Below, in pieces: positions 25,437 through 33,000 of a stretch of 64,000 nucleotides of DNA. A program made the translations under genes and the position numbers. This DNA is from Niveispirillum sp048066115 (GTDB lineage Bacteria > Pseudomonadota > Alphaproteobacteria > Azospirillales > Azospirillaceae). Location of the stretch: the NCBI RefSeq assembly GCF_048066115.1, contig NZ_JBLTYX010000015.1:118059-182058 (forward strand), written 5' to 3'. How positions within the stretch are numbered: position 1 is the first letter of the stretch; each line of letters opens with the position of its first letter. The notes beneath the pieces were generated by a model that ran no database searches, was not told the DNA's origin, and saw only the letters and a program-made list of their open reading frames with translations.

Positions 25437-26465
25437 ATGACGAAGCTTGCCGAACGTGGACGCGAGATCGAAGTTAAGGCCGCGCCGGCCGGGCGCCTGA
25501 CCATGGCCGACCTGGCGGAACTGGCGCAGGTGTCGAAGATCACCGTGTCCCGGGCGCTGCGCGACAGTGCCACCGTGAAGCCGGATACCCGTGCGCGCAT
25601 CCAGGCGCTGGCCAAGCAGCATGGCTATAAGTTGAATCTGTCGGCGCGCAGCCTGCGTTTGCAGCGGTCCAACACCGTGGCGGTGGTGGTGGAGATGAAG
25701 CCCAGCCCCGACCGGCCGCTGACCGGTCCGTTCCCCATGGCGCTGATGGGTGGCATCTGCCAGGAACTGACCAGCATCGGCTATGCCGTGGTGCTGACCA
25801 CCCGCGACGGGGTGCATACGCCGGCGGTGCAGACGGCCGACGGCATCATCCTGCTGGGCCAGGGCAGCAATGACGAGGCGGCGGTGCAACTGGCCGATGC
25901 CGACGTGCCCCTGGTCGTCTGGGGAGCCGAGGCGCCGGAGCATGATTATGTGACGGTCGGGTCCGACAACCGCCAGGGCGGGGCGCTGGCGGCGGAACAT
26001 TTCCTGTCCATCGGGCGAAAGCGCGGCCTGTTCCTGGGCGACACCAGCCACGCCGAGATCGAACAGCGCCATGACGGTTTCCGCGAGGCGCTGCTGGCCG
26101 GCGGGGGGGAACTGGCGGGCGGCATTTCCTGCCCATTCGGCATTGCCGCCGGGGCGGCCGCCATTGCCGCCTGGGTGGATGGCGGCGGGGCGCCGTTCGA
26201 TTGCCTGTTCGCGGCCAGCGACCTTCTGGCCATCGGCGCCATGCAGGCCCTGCAGGAACGCGGCATTGGCGTTCCGGGCAAGATATCCGTGATCGGTTAC
26301 GACGATACGCCGCTCGGGGCCTGCCTGACGCCGCCGCTTTCGTCGGTTCACCAGGATTGGCAGGCGGGTGGTGAATTGCTGGCCCGGCGCATCCTATCCC
26401 TGATCAACGGGGAGGATGTGACGTCGGTGAGCTTGCCGGCGCGGTTGGTCGTGCGGGGGACCTGA
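25437..26465 (+). CDS. LacI-family regulator of the sugar locus
   Basis: A 342-residue repressor. The helix-turn-helix and hinge lie at residues about 20-75 (TMADLAELAQVSKITVSRAL, then the hinge helix SARSLRLQRSN). The periplasmic-binding-like core includes GSDNRQGGALAAEHFLSIG, FDCLFAASDLLAIGAMQAL and VIGYDDTPLGACLTPPLSSV. The ATG at 25437 is preferred; an upstream in-frame ORF begins inside the control region. It is divergent from the GH65 fusion, across two tandem operator-like sites, so it most likely controls that operon and senses its sugar or a phosphorylated product. Confidence 0.92.
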   Translation: MTKLAERGREIEVKAAPAGRLTMADLAELAQVSKITVSRALRDSATVKPDTRARIQALAKQHGYKLNLSARSLRLQRSNTVAVVVEMKPSPDRPLTGPFPMALMGGICQELTSIGYAVVLTTRDGVHTPAVQTADGIILLGQGSNDEAAVQLADADVPLVVWGAEAPEHDYVTVGSDNRQGGALAAEHFLSIGRKRGLFLGDTSHAEIEQRHDGFREALLAGGGELAGGISCPFGIAAGAAAIAAWVDGGGAPFDCLFAASDLLAIGAMQALQERGIGVPGKISVIGYDDTPLGACLTPPLSSVHQDWQAGGELLARRILSLINGEDVTSVSLPARLVVRGT

Positions 26466-26873
26466 TTTTTGTTCCCTCAGGCGCCGGGCGGGCGCATCCG
26501 CGCCCTTGGCTTACGCGACCATGGGGTCGCGGGCCGGCGGTCGCCGGCCTGAACGCGCTCCCTCAGGCGCCGGGCGCCGCCATCCGGCGGCTTGGCTTAC
26601 GCGACCATGGGGTCGCGGGCCGGCGGTCGCCGGCCTGAACGCGCTCCCTCAGGCGCCGGGCGCCGCCATCCGGCGGCTTGGCTTGCGCGACCATGGGGTC
26701 GCGGGCCGGCGGTCGCCGGCCTGGAGAAGCGACAGCATCCCAAGGTCACAGGACCTGACCCTAATCCCCCTGGCGGGGCTTACCCCGTTTGGCGCATGAA
26801 TTGCTTGTAGAGGCCCGGGGTGCCCGCAAAAGGCGGGCGTCCCGGAAATATTTGCCGGCCGGAGTCCAGCCCC
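26466..26873. other. 408-bp intergenic region made mostly of tandem repeats
   Basis: Between the LacI gene and the RTX gene I find no real gene. The left 250 bp are three tandem family C units; ORFs across them are low-complexity and repeat-derived. The right part (26724-26873) is unremarkable and should hold the RTX gene promoter, which I cannot place. Confidence 0.75.
26471..26723 (+). repeat. Three tandem 86-bp units of repeat family C
   Basis: CCCTCAGGCGCCGGGCG recurs at 26474, 26560 and 26646, exactly 86 bp apart. Each unit holds nested hairpins: GGCGCC-rich start, CCGCC/GGCGG, GCGACC..GGTCGC and GGCCGGCGG..GCCGGCC. Units 2 and 3 are almost identical; unit 1 differs in the second stem (GGGCG/CGCCC) with both sides changed. 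Confidence 0.93.
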
Positions 26874-29528
26874 ATGCCCAGCTTGAAGACCGTCATCGAC
26901 AGCGTGATCGCCGGCGGGGAACCCGTGACGGACGAGATCGAGCTGTTCCGCGATGTGTTGAACCAGGCCGGCATGGCCTGGGGCGGGGAGCGGGTGGCCA
27001 ACGGCGCCCAGGACAGCGTGGGCATGGTGGACGACAAGCTGGACAGCTGGTCGGATTATCGCACCGTGGCCAGGAAGGACCTGGGCATCATGTACCGGAA
27101 CCTCCAGTTGGGGGACATCCTGCATTTCGTCTGGAACAACGGCACGGTGATCGAGGCGCACAGCGTCATCGTCTATGCCGTGGACAAGCTGAACGGCATC
27201 ATCACCGCCTTCGATGCCGAAGGCACCGGCGGCGCGCCGCACCTGTTCACCCTGACGCCGGAGACCATCCAGGGCCCGGTGCAGGTCCAGAGTTTCAACA
27301 ACAGCCGTTCCGAACGGCTGCGCGGCGACATCAAGGACCGGTTCGAGAATTACATCGACGGCGGCGACGGCAACGACACGATCGATGGCGGCCTTGGCAA
27401 CGACACGCTGATCGGCGGGTCGGGCGATGACAGCCTGATCGGCGGCTATGGCGATGACAGCCTGGAGGGCGGCCATGGCAATGACACGCTGGTGGCCACA
27501 GCCGGCGACGATGTGCTGATCGGCGGGGCCGGGCTGGACCGGCTGGTGGGCGGGTCGGGCAGCGACCGTTTCGTCTTCGCCCGCGTCAGCGACACGCGCC
27601 TGTCCACGGCGCTGACCTTCAATTCCATGGATACGCTGGTCAATCTCGACCTGGGTGGCAGCGGCACCCTGCTGGCCGACAGCATCGAATTGCCGTTCGC
27701 CGTGACCAGCGTGGCCGGTGGCGGCGTCATCCGCGCCACCGGCGTGTCCTTCTACGAGGCGGTGAACGGCCTGTTCGCGCGCGGCAAGCCGATGTACGAC
27801 ACCAACAAGGCCGGCCTGTTCAGCTATCTGGGCGAGGTCTATCTCATCGTCTCCGGCGCCACGCGCAGCGCCAATCTGGGCTCCGACGACTATATCTTCC
27901 GCATCCAGGGCTATTCCGGCGTGCTGGACGTGTCGGATTTCGGCTATTCCTACACGACGGTCGCGGGCGGCAAGGTGACGGTCAACACCACGTCGGCCGC
28001 CTATGAGATGTCGGCGGGCGAGGACAATCTGGTCTATCTGGGTGTCGGCAATTTCCGCGGCACCGGCACGGCGCTGGCCAATTCCATCCGCGGCGGGGCC
28101 GGGAACGACATTCTGGATGGCGGTGCCGGCAACGACACGCTGGTCGGCGGCGACGGCAACGACATCTATGTCGTGGACAGCGTCGGCGACACCATCACCG
28201 ACACGGACGGCATCGACACGGTGCGCACCAGCCTGTCGACCTATGTGCTGGCGGCCGATCTGGAACGGCTGGAATTCACCGGCACGGCCAACGCCACGGG
28301 CACGGGCAATGCCGGCGACAACAGCCTGCGCGGCGGGTCGGGCGACGACACGCTGACCGGCCTGGCCGGCAACGACACGCTGGATGGCGGCGTGGGGGCC
28401 GACAGCCTGGTCGGCGGGGCCGGCAACGACATCTATATCGTCGATGATGTGGGCGACGTGATCCTGGAACTGGCGGGCGAGGGCACCGATACGGTGCGCG
28501 CCCGCGCCGACAGCTATACGCTGGGCGCCGAACTGGAGAATCTGGTCTATACCGGCCTGGGTGTCTTCGCCGGCACGGGCAACACCCTGGCCAATGCCAT
28601 CACCGGCGGGGCGGGGGCCGACACGCTGGATGGCGGTGCCGGCAACGACACGCTGGATGGCGGGGCCGGCGCCGATATCCTGATCGGCGGTGCCGGCAAC
28701 GACACCTATATCGTCGATGCCGGGACGGCCGACATCACCGAACTGGCGGGTGGGGGCACGGATACGGTGCGCACCGGCCTGGCCGCCTTCACCCTGGCGG
28801 CGGAGGTGGAGAACCTGGTCTATACCGGCACGGCGGCGTTTGCCGGCACGGGCAGCGATGGCGACAACGGCCTGACCGGCGGCGACGGGGCCGACACGCT
28901 GGACGGTGGGGCCGGCAACGATATGCTGGATGGCGGGGCGGGTGCCGACAGCCTGATCGGCGGGGCCGGCAACGATATCTTCATCGTCGATGATGACGCG
29001 GATGTGGTGGTGGAGGATGCCGGCGGCGGCACCGACACGGTGCGCACCAGCCTGGGCAGCCACACCCTGGCCGCCAATGTCGAGAACCTGGTCTATACCG
29101 GCGGCGGCAATTTCGATGGTACCGGCAATGCCGACGCCAACGCCATCACCGGCGGGGCGGGCGCCGATACGCTGGCGGGCGGCGGCGGGGCGGACACCCT
29201 GACCGGCGGCAGCGGGGCCGACCGCTTCGTCCTGGCGGCCGTGGCGGAAAGCACCGTGGCCACCCCCATCACCATCGCCGATTTCAGCAGTGCCGAGGGC
29301 GACCGCATCGACCTGTCGGGCATCGACGCCAACAGCGCCACGCCCATCGACGACGCCTTCACCTTCCTGGGTGTGGCCGCCTTCACCAATGTCGCGGGCC
29401 AGCTGCGCATCCAGGTGGTGGGCACCGACCTGCAATTGCTGGGCGACATCAATGGCGACGGCACCGCCGATTTCGCCATCACCCTGACGGCACTGACCAC
29501 GCTGACGGCGGGGGATATTGTTTTGTGA
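26874..29528 (+). CDS. RTX calcium-binding repeat protein with unknown N-terminal domain
   Basis: An 884-residue, cysteine-free, acidic protein. Residues about 1-150 form an unrecognised domain (GDILHFVWNNGTVIEAHSVI resembles amidase/NlpC-like strands, but no catalytic Cys exists). Nonapeptide GGxGxD repeats follow from residue about 160, then four ~90-residue modules that alternate a 'DIYIVDDVGD...TDTVR...LENLVYTG' segment with GGAGNDTLDGG repeats. The C-terminus (ADRFVLAAVAEST to DIVL) resembles RTX C-terminal secretion regions. Such proteins leave through type I secretion and fold with Ca2+ outside; no HlyB/HlyD/TolC genes are in the window. I chose the ATG at 26874 for its GGAG site. Confidence 0.85.
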   Translation: MPSLKTVIDSVIAGGEPVTDEIELFRDVLNQAGMAWGGERVANGAQDSVGMVDDKLDSWSDYRTVARKDLGIMYRNLQLGDILHFVWNNGTVIEAHSVIVYAVDKLNGIITAFDAEGTGGAPHLFTLTPETIQGPVQVQSFNNSRSERLRGDIKDRFENYIDGGDGNDTIDGGLGNDTLIGGSGDDSLIGGYGDDSLEGGHGNDTLVATAGDDVLIGGAGLDRLVGGSGSDRFVFARVSDTRLSTALTFNSMDTLVNLDLGGSGTLLADSIELPFAVTSVAGGGVIRATGVSFYEAVNGLFARGKPMYDTNKAGLFSYLGEVYLIVSGATRSANLGSDDYIFRIQGYSGVLDVSDFGYSYTTVAGGKVTVNTTSAAYEMSAGEDNLVYLGVGNFRGTGTALANSIRGGAGNDILDGGAGNDTLVGGDGNDIYVVDSVGDTITDTDGIDTVRTSLSTYVLAADLERLEFTGTANATGTGNAGDNSLRGGSGDDTLTGLAGNDTLDGGVGADSLVGGAGNDIYIVDDVGDVILELAGEGTDTVRARADSYTLGAELENLVYTGLGVFAGTGNTLANAITGGAGADTLDGGAGNDTLDGGAGADILIGGAGNDTYIVDAGTADITELAGGGTDTVRTGLAAFTLAAEVENLVYTGTAAFAGTGSDGDNGLTGGDGADTLDGGAGNDMLDGGAGADSLIGGAGNDIFIVDDDADVVVEDAGGGTDTVRTSLGSHTLAANVENLVYTGGGNFDGTGNADANAITGGAGADTLAGGGGADTLTGGSGADRFVLAAVAESTVATPITIADFSSAEGDRIDLSGIDANSATPIDDAFTFLGVAAFTNVAGQLRIQVVGTDLQLLGDINGDGTADFAITLTALTTLTAGDIVL

Positions 29529-29529
29529 G

Positions 29530-29556
29530 CCAATGGTCATTGAAAATGACCGTTGG
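29530..29556. terminator. Hairpin directly after the RTX stop codon
   Basis: CCAATGGTCATT (29530-29541) pairs with AATGACCGTTGG (29545-29556), one G-T wobble, loop GAA. It follows the TGA by one base and runs into a family C copy. No T-run follows, so termination may rely on the repeat or on Rho. Confidence 0.55.
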
Positions 29557-29635
29557 AGGCCGGCGACCGCCGGCCCGGCGCACGTGCGCCGTAAGCCCAA
29601 GCCCACGGATGTGGGCGCCCGGCGCCTGAGGGAAC
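29556..29635 (-). repeat. Palindromic repeat family C, reversed copy
   Basis: Read on the minus strand it starts GTTCCCTCAGGCGCCGGGCG and ends GGCCGGCGGTCGCCGGCC, as in the other copies. It sits between the convergent RTX and diguanylate cyclase genes. The middle stem is GCGCACGTGCGC here, another compensated variant. Confidence 0.88.
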
Positions 29636-29641
29636 AATGTA

Positions 29642-30823
29642 TCAAGCCAGTGCCGCTTCCACCCGGTTGCGGCCGTTGCGTTTGGCGCAGTAGAGGGCGC
29701 TGTCGGCGGCCTTCAGCAAGGTCGGCCAGTCGTTGCCATGGGCGCCGTACCAGGCGACGCCGAAACTGGCGGCGACGCTGACCGGGCCCTCGGCGCTGGC
29801 GATGTCCAGACGGGCCACGGCGGCCCTGATCCGTTCCGCCATGGCCACGGCGTCGTGACCGGTCATGCCCGGCAGCAGAACACAGAATTCCTCGCCCCCC
29901 AGCCGCGCCACATCCTCTCCCGGACGCAGCAGCAGGCGCGCGGCCTCCACCACGCCCACCAGGGTGGCGTCGCCCACGACATGGCCGTGGGTGTCGTTCA
30001 GCTGCTTGAAATGGTCCAGGTCGAAGGTGGCGAGCGCGAAACCCGCACCGTCGCGCGCCGCCCGCGCCCGTTCCTGTTCCAGCCGCGCCTGCAGGGCCCG
30101 GCGGTTCAGGGCACCGGTCAGCGGGTCGGTGGCGGCCTGCTGGACCAGATGTTCCTGCAACCGCCCCACCACCATCCAGACCAGCCCCAGCGCGTGGCAG
30201 GTCAGCATCAGCGTGGCCACCAGCATGGTGGGCCCCATCAGGTCGATGGCCGCCTTCAGATCGAAGCCGGTGGTGGCGATATAGAGGACGCGCGCCACGG
30301 CGAACAGCAGCCAGACACCATACTGCGCCGCCAGGGTCAGGGCCGCCGGCCGCAGATGGCCCCGGCCATGGCGATGGAGCAGGACGGCGTTCACGCCGGC
30401 CACGCCGGCATGGGTGGCCACCGTCAGGGCCATGATATAGCCGGGCGTGCCGCGCATGAAGGACAGGGCCGACAGGCCCGCGACCACCAGCAGGAAGGCG
30501 GCGATGGCCATGCCGGTGACCCGCCGGCGCACGCCCAGGAAGCGGTGGAAGCCCAGGCTGGTCACCAGGGTGCCGGCAAAGGTGCAGAAGAAGCCGGGCA
30601 GGGCCGCCCGCTGGAACGGGTCGGTCATGGAGACGTAGAGCATCAGGAAGGCGATGGCATAGGCGGCCTGCCCCACGGCCCAGCTGCCGATGCCCTTCAG
30701 GTCGGGATGGTGGCGGCGGATGATGGCCAGAACGGCGGCCGCCACGCCGGTGATGATGGCGTTCGACAGGAAGAGGGACGCCAAATCCAGGGCCGGCAGC
30801 ATCGGACAACCCGTATTGTTCAC
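29642..30823 (-). CDS. Membrane diguanylate cyclase (GGDEF)
   Basis: A 393-residue protein. Residues about 1-220 hold roughly six or seven transmembrane helices; residues about 230-393 are a GGDEF domain: DPLTGALNRRAL, FDLDHFKQLNDTHGHVVGD, and the active-site loop ARLGGEEF. It should make cyclic di-GMP. The usual RxxD inhibitory site just before the loop is not in register (RPGED), so product inhibition may be lacking. It is 65 bp downstream of the double cyclic-nucleotide-binding gene on the same strand and probably cotranscribed, linking cNMP sensing with c-di-GMP output. Confidence 0.92.
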   Translation of the reverse strand: MNNTGCPMLPALDLASLFLSNAIITGVAAAVLAIIRRHHPDLKGIGSWAVGQAAYAIAFLMLYVSMTDPFQRAALPGFFCTFAGTLVTSLGFHRFLGVRRRVTGMAIAAFLLVVAGLSALSFMRGTPGYIMALTVATHAGVAGVNAVLLHRHGRGHLRPAALTLAAQYGVWLLFAVARVLYIATTGFDLKAAIDLMGPTMLVATLMLTCHALGLVWMVVGRLQEHLVQQAATDPLTGALNRRALQARLEQERARAARDGAGFALATFDLDHFKQLNDTHGHVVGDATLVGVVEAARLLLRPGEDVARLGGEEFCVLLPGMTGHDAVAMAERIRAAVARLDIASAEGPVSVAASFGVAWYGAHGNDWPTLLKAADSALYCAKRNGRNRVEAALA

Positions 30824-30888
30824 CCCGATGCTACACGTTTCCCGAATAGCCGCAATTGGGTATCCAGAAAGAACAGGTTAGGTGGTGT

Positions 30889-31620
30889 TTATATCCCCCG
30901 CTCGATGCGCTGCACATAGGATTGCACCAGCTGGCGGATCAGGGTGGGGGCGGCGCGCAGCAATTCTTCGAACCGCTGGCGGGGGATGACCTCGCACACG
31001 GTCAGTTCCACGGCGGTGACGCTGGCGGCGCGGTTGGCGTCGCGCAGCAGGGCCATTTCCCCGAACACCGCCCCCGCCCCGGCCTGGCCCAGCACCATCA
31101 CCTGGTCGTCGGCCGTATCCTTCCAGATCTCCACCAGCCCGGACTGGATCAGGTAGGCGCCATGCGCCTCGTCCCCGCGGCGGAAGATGACGCGGCCGGG
31201 CGCGAACGTGTCGCGGCGCAGCAGCTTGTGCGTGCGTTCCGACACGATGGGATCGTCGATGAAGATCGGATCGCCCTGGTCGGTGGGGATGCCGTTGATC
31301 GACCGCAGCGTGCGCACCAGCGAATGCAGGACGAAGCGCACCAGCGGCGGGCTGGCCCGCAGCTGCTTCACGAACAGGTCGCGCGAGATCACCACCAGCC
31401 GCGTCGGTTCCATCGTGGCGATGCAGGCCGAACGCGGGGCATTGTCGATCAGCCCCATCTCGCCCGCGATCTCCCCTGGACCCAGGGTGGCCAGTCGGTG
31501 CTTGGTGCCGTTGACGGCGCGGAACACCTCCACCCGGCCGCCGGTGATCAGGAACGCATCCCCGCCGCTGTCGCCTTCCTTGATGAGCAGACGGCCGGGG
31601 GCGACATTGATCTCTTCCAA
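30889..31620 (-). CDS. Protein with two cyclic-nucleotide-binding domains
   Basis: A 243-residue cytoplasmic protein built of two cNMP-binding folds. Domain 1 (about residues 1-110) has LGPGEIAGEMGLIDNAPRSA, matching the phosphate-binding cassette with its Glu and Arg. Domain 2 (about 125-240) has GQAGAGAVFGEMALLRDANRAA, also a full cassette. There is no helix-turn-helix or enzyme domain, so it cannot act as a Crp-type transcription factor by itself. It is upstream of the diguanylate cyclase on the same strand and divergent from the MBL-fold gene. An 18-bp palindrome lies about 70 bp upstream of its start. Confidence 0.88.
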   Translation of the reverse strand: MEEINVAPGRLLIKEGDSGGDAFLITGGRVEVFRAVNGTKHRLATLGPGEIAGEMGLIDNAPRSACIATMEPTRLVVISRDLFVKQLRASPPLVRFVLHSLVRTLRSINGIPTDQGDPIFIDDPIVSERTHKLLRRDTFAPGRVIFRRGDEAHGAYLIQSGLVEIWKDTADDQVMVLGQAGAGAVFGEMALLRDANRAASVTAVELTVCEVIPRQRFEELLRAAPTLIRQLVQSYVQRIERGI

Positions 31621-31687
31621 TTCCGGTTTCCTGATCGGTGACGGGCGGGGCGCAGTCTGCCCCCGGAATATTGATTAATCATTTACG

Positions 31688-31705
31688 GGTCACAGATGTG
31701 TGACC
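31688..31705. promoter_or_regulatory. 18-bp palindrome, candidate operator
   Basis: GGTCACAGATGTGTGACC has perfect 7-bp arms around four bases. The half-sites resemble Crp/Fnr half-sites (TGTGA/TCACA) but in the outward arrangement, so it is not a standard Crp site. It lies 68-85 bp upstream of the double cNMP-binding gene. Confidence 0.45.
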
Positions 31706-31728
31706 GCAAGCACGAGATGTATTTGTAT

Positions 31729-31809
31729 GTTCCCTCAGGCGCCGGGCGCGGCCGTCCGGCCGCTTGGCTTGCGCGACCATGGGGTCGCGGGCCGGCGGTC
31801 GCCGGCCTG
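31729..31809 (+). repeat. Palindromic repeat family C, copy between divergent genes
   Basis: Starts GTTCCCTCAGGCGCCGGGCG and ends GGCCGGCGGTCGCCGGCC. The second stem is GCGGCCG/CGGCCGC here. Unlike the other family C copies it lies upstream of both neighbours, not after a gene end. Confidence 0.88.
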
Positions 31810-31951
31810 TGGCGGCTTTCAGCCAATATTCATGTCGCCGGTATGATTTCATGCGGCCGATGGGTGTGGACTGTTGTGCTTTTCCAATCCTTGACTGAAA
31901 GTGCCGGGACGACGGGCCGGGGCGACGGCGCGGCGCGATCAAGGCGGGGAC

Positions 31952-32803
31952 ATGAGCGATAACGGCTTCTTTGTGCGGTTTTGGGGCGTGCGCGGCAGCA
32001 TTGCCACCACGGGGGCCGACACGCTGGGCTATGGCGGCAACACCACCTGCCTGGAGATGCGCTGCGGCCCGCACCTGCTGATCTTCGATGCCGGCACGGG
32101 CATCCGCCTGCTGGGCAATGCATTGGAGGGGACGGGCGAACCGGTCACGGCCGACCTGTTCTTCACCCATACCCATATCGACCATGTCGTGGGCTTTCCG
32201 TTCTTCGGCCCCTTCCATGACAAGCGCAGCCGCATCAGCCTGTGGGAGGGGCATCTGGCCCCCGACCTGACGCTGGGCCGGGTGCTGGGCGGCCTGATGG
32301 CCGCCCCCCTGTTCCCCGTGCCGCTGCGCGGGCTGGAACGCTGCATGGATTATCGCAAGTTCACCGCCGGCCAGGTGCTGGAGCCGCGGCCGGGCCTGAT
32401 GGTGCGCACCTGTCCGCTGAACCATCCCAACGGCGCCACGGGGTATCGGGTGGATTACCAGGGGCGGTCCATCTGCCTGATCACCGATACCGAGCATCCG
32501 GCCCGGGGCCACGACGAGACCATCGCCGATCTGGTGCGCGGCGCGGACGTCATGATCTATGACGCCACCTACAGCGACGCCGAATATGCTGACCATGTCG
32601 GCTGGGGCCATTCCACCTGGCAGGAGGCGCTGCGCCTGGCCGCCCATGCGGGCGTGCGCCATCCGGTGATCTTCCACCACGCGCCCGAACGCACCGACGC
32701 CATGCTGGACCGGATCGGGGAAGAGGCGCGGGCCCTGCATCCGGGCGCCCTGGTGGCGCGCGAGGGGCAGGTCATCACCCCGGATGGGGAGCCGGTGCGC
32801 TGA
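31952..32803 (+). CDS. MBL-fold metallohydrolase
   Basis: A 283-residue cytoplasmic metallo-beta-lactamase-fold hydrolase. It opens with VRFWGVRGSIATTG and YGGNTTCLEM, a signature of a widespread family related to RNase Z/PhnP-like phosphodiesterases. The metal motif HTHIDH (in FFTHTHIDHVVGFPFFG, about residue 72), Asp in ITDTEHPA and late His in VIFHHAPERTD complete the binuclear site. Substrate unproven. Because cyclic-nucleotide proteins stand on both sides, a cyclic nucleotide phosphodiesterase role is an attractive guess, no more. It ends 197 bp before the secretion locus, on the same strand. Confidence 0.85.
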   Translation: MSDNGFFVRFWGVRGSIATTGADTLGYGGNTTCLEMRCGPHLLIFDAGTGIRLLGNALEGTGEPVTADLFFTHTHIDHVVGFPFFGPFHDKRSRISLWEGHLAPDLTLGRVLGGLMAAPLFPVPLRGLERCMDYRKFTAGQVLEPRPGLMVRTCPLNHPNGATGYRVDYQGRSICLITDTEHPARGHDETIADLVRGADVMIYDATYSDAEYADHVGWGHSTWQEALRLAAHAGVRHPVIFHHAPERTDAMLDRIGEEARALHPGALVAREGQVITPDGEPVR

Positions 32804-32896
32804 CCCCAAGCATCGACGGCACGCGGAAAGCGAGTAACCACCAAAGGGTGTGTAATCCACCGCCCTCGATCGTATTTCTATTTGGCCACTTCTATG

Positions 32897-32927
32897 GTTA
32901 ATGCGGTTGTCACGGGCGTGTTAATGC
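32897..32927. promoter_or_regulatory. Repeated GTTAATGC boxes upstream of tpsB
   Basis: GTTAATGC occurs at 32897-32904 and again at 32920-32927, 23 bp apart (about two helical turns), in the AT-richer part of the 197-bp gap before tpsB. The spacing would suit a protein binding one face of the DNA. No known consensus is matched. Confidence 0.35.
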
Positions 32928-33000
32928 ATAAACGACTGGCCTTGGCCGCCCCCTCCGGCTTACATCTTTAGGCAAGAAGTGAGGGAAGGCCCGGGGGAAG

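Larger units (their letters stand above)
31621..31951. other. 331-bp divergent region with palindrome and repeat
   Basis: It separates the double cNMP-binding gene from the MBL-fold gene. No gene is visible. It holds an AT-rich segment at about 31670-31685, an 18-bp palindrome at 31688-31705 and a family C copy at 31729-31809. The remaining 140 bp before the MBL gene show nothing I recognise. Confidence 0.65.

Noticed and set aside
26506..26810. Repetitive small ORFs over the tandem family C units
   Set aside because: Translations just repeat the palindrome unit; no start signal, and units also occur elsewhere in other frames.
26874..29528. Serralysin-type metalloprotease call for the RTX protein
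   Set aside because: The C-terminal RTX region is similar, but no HExxH zinc motif exists in the N-terminal domain.
26649..30809. 1386-codon minus-strand frame across the RTX and GGDEF genes
   Set aside because: It spans two convergent real genes and two repeats in a shadow frame.
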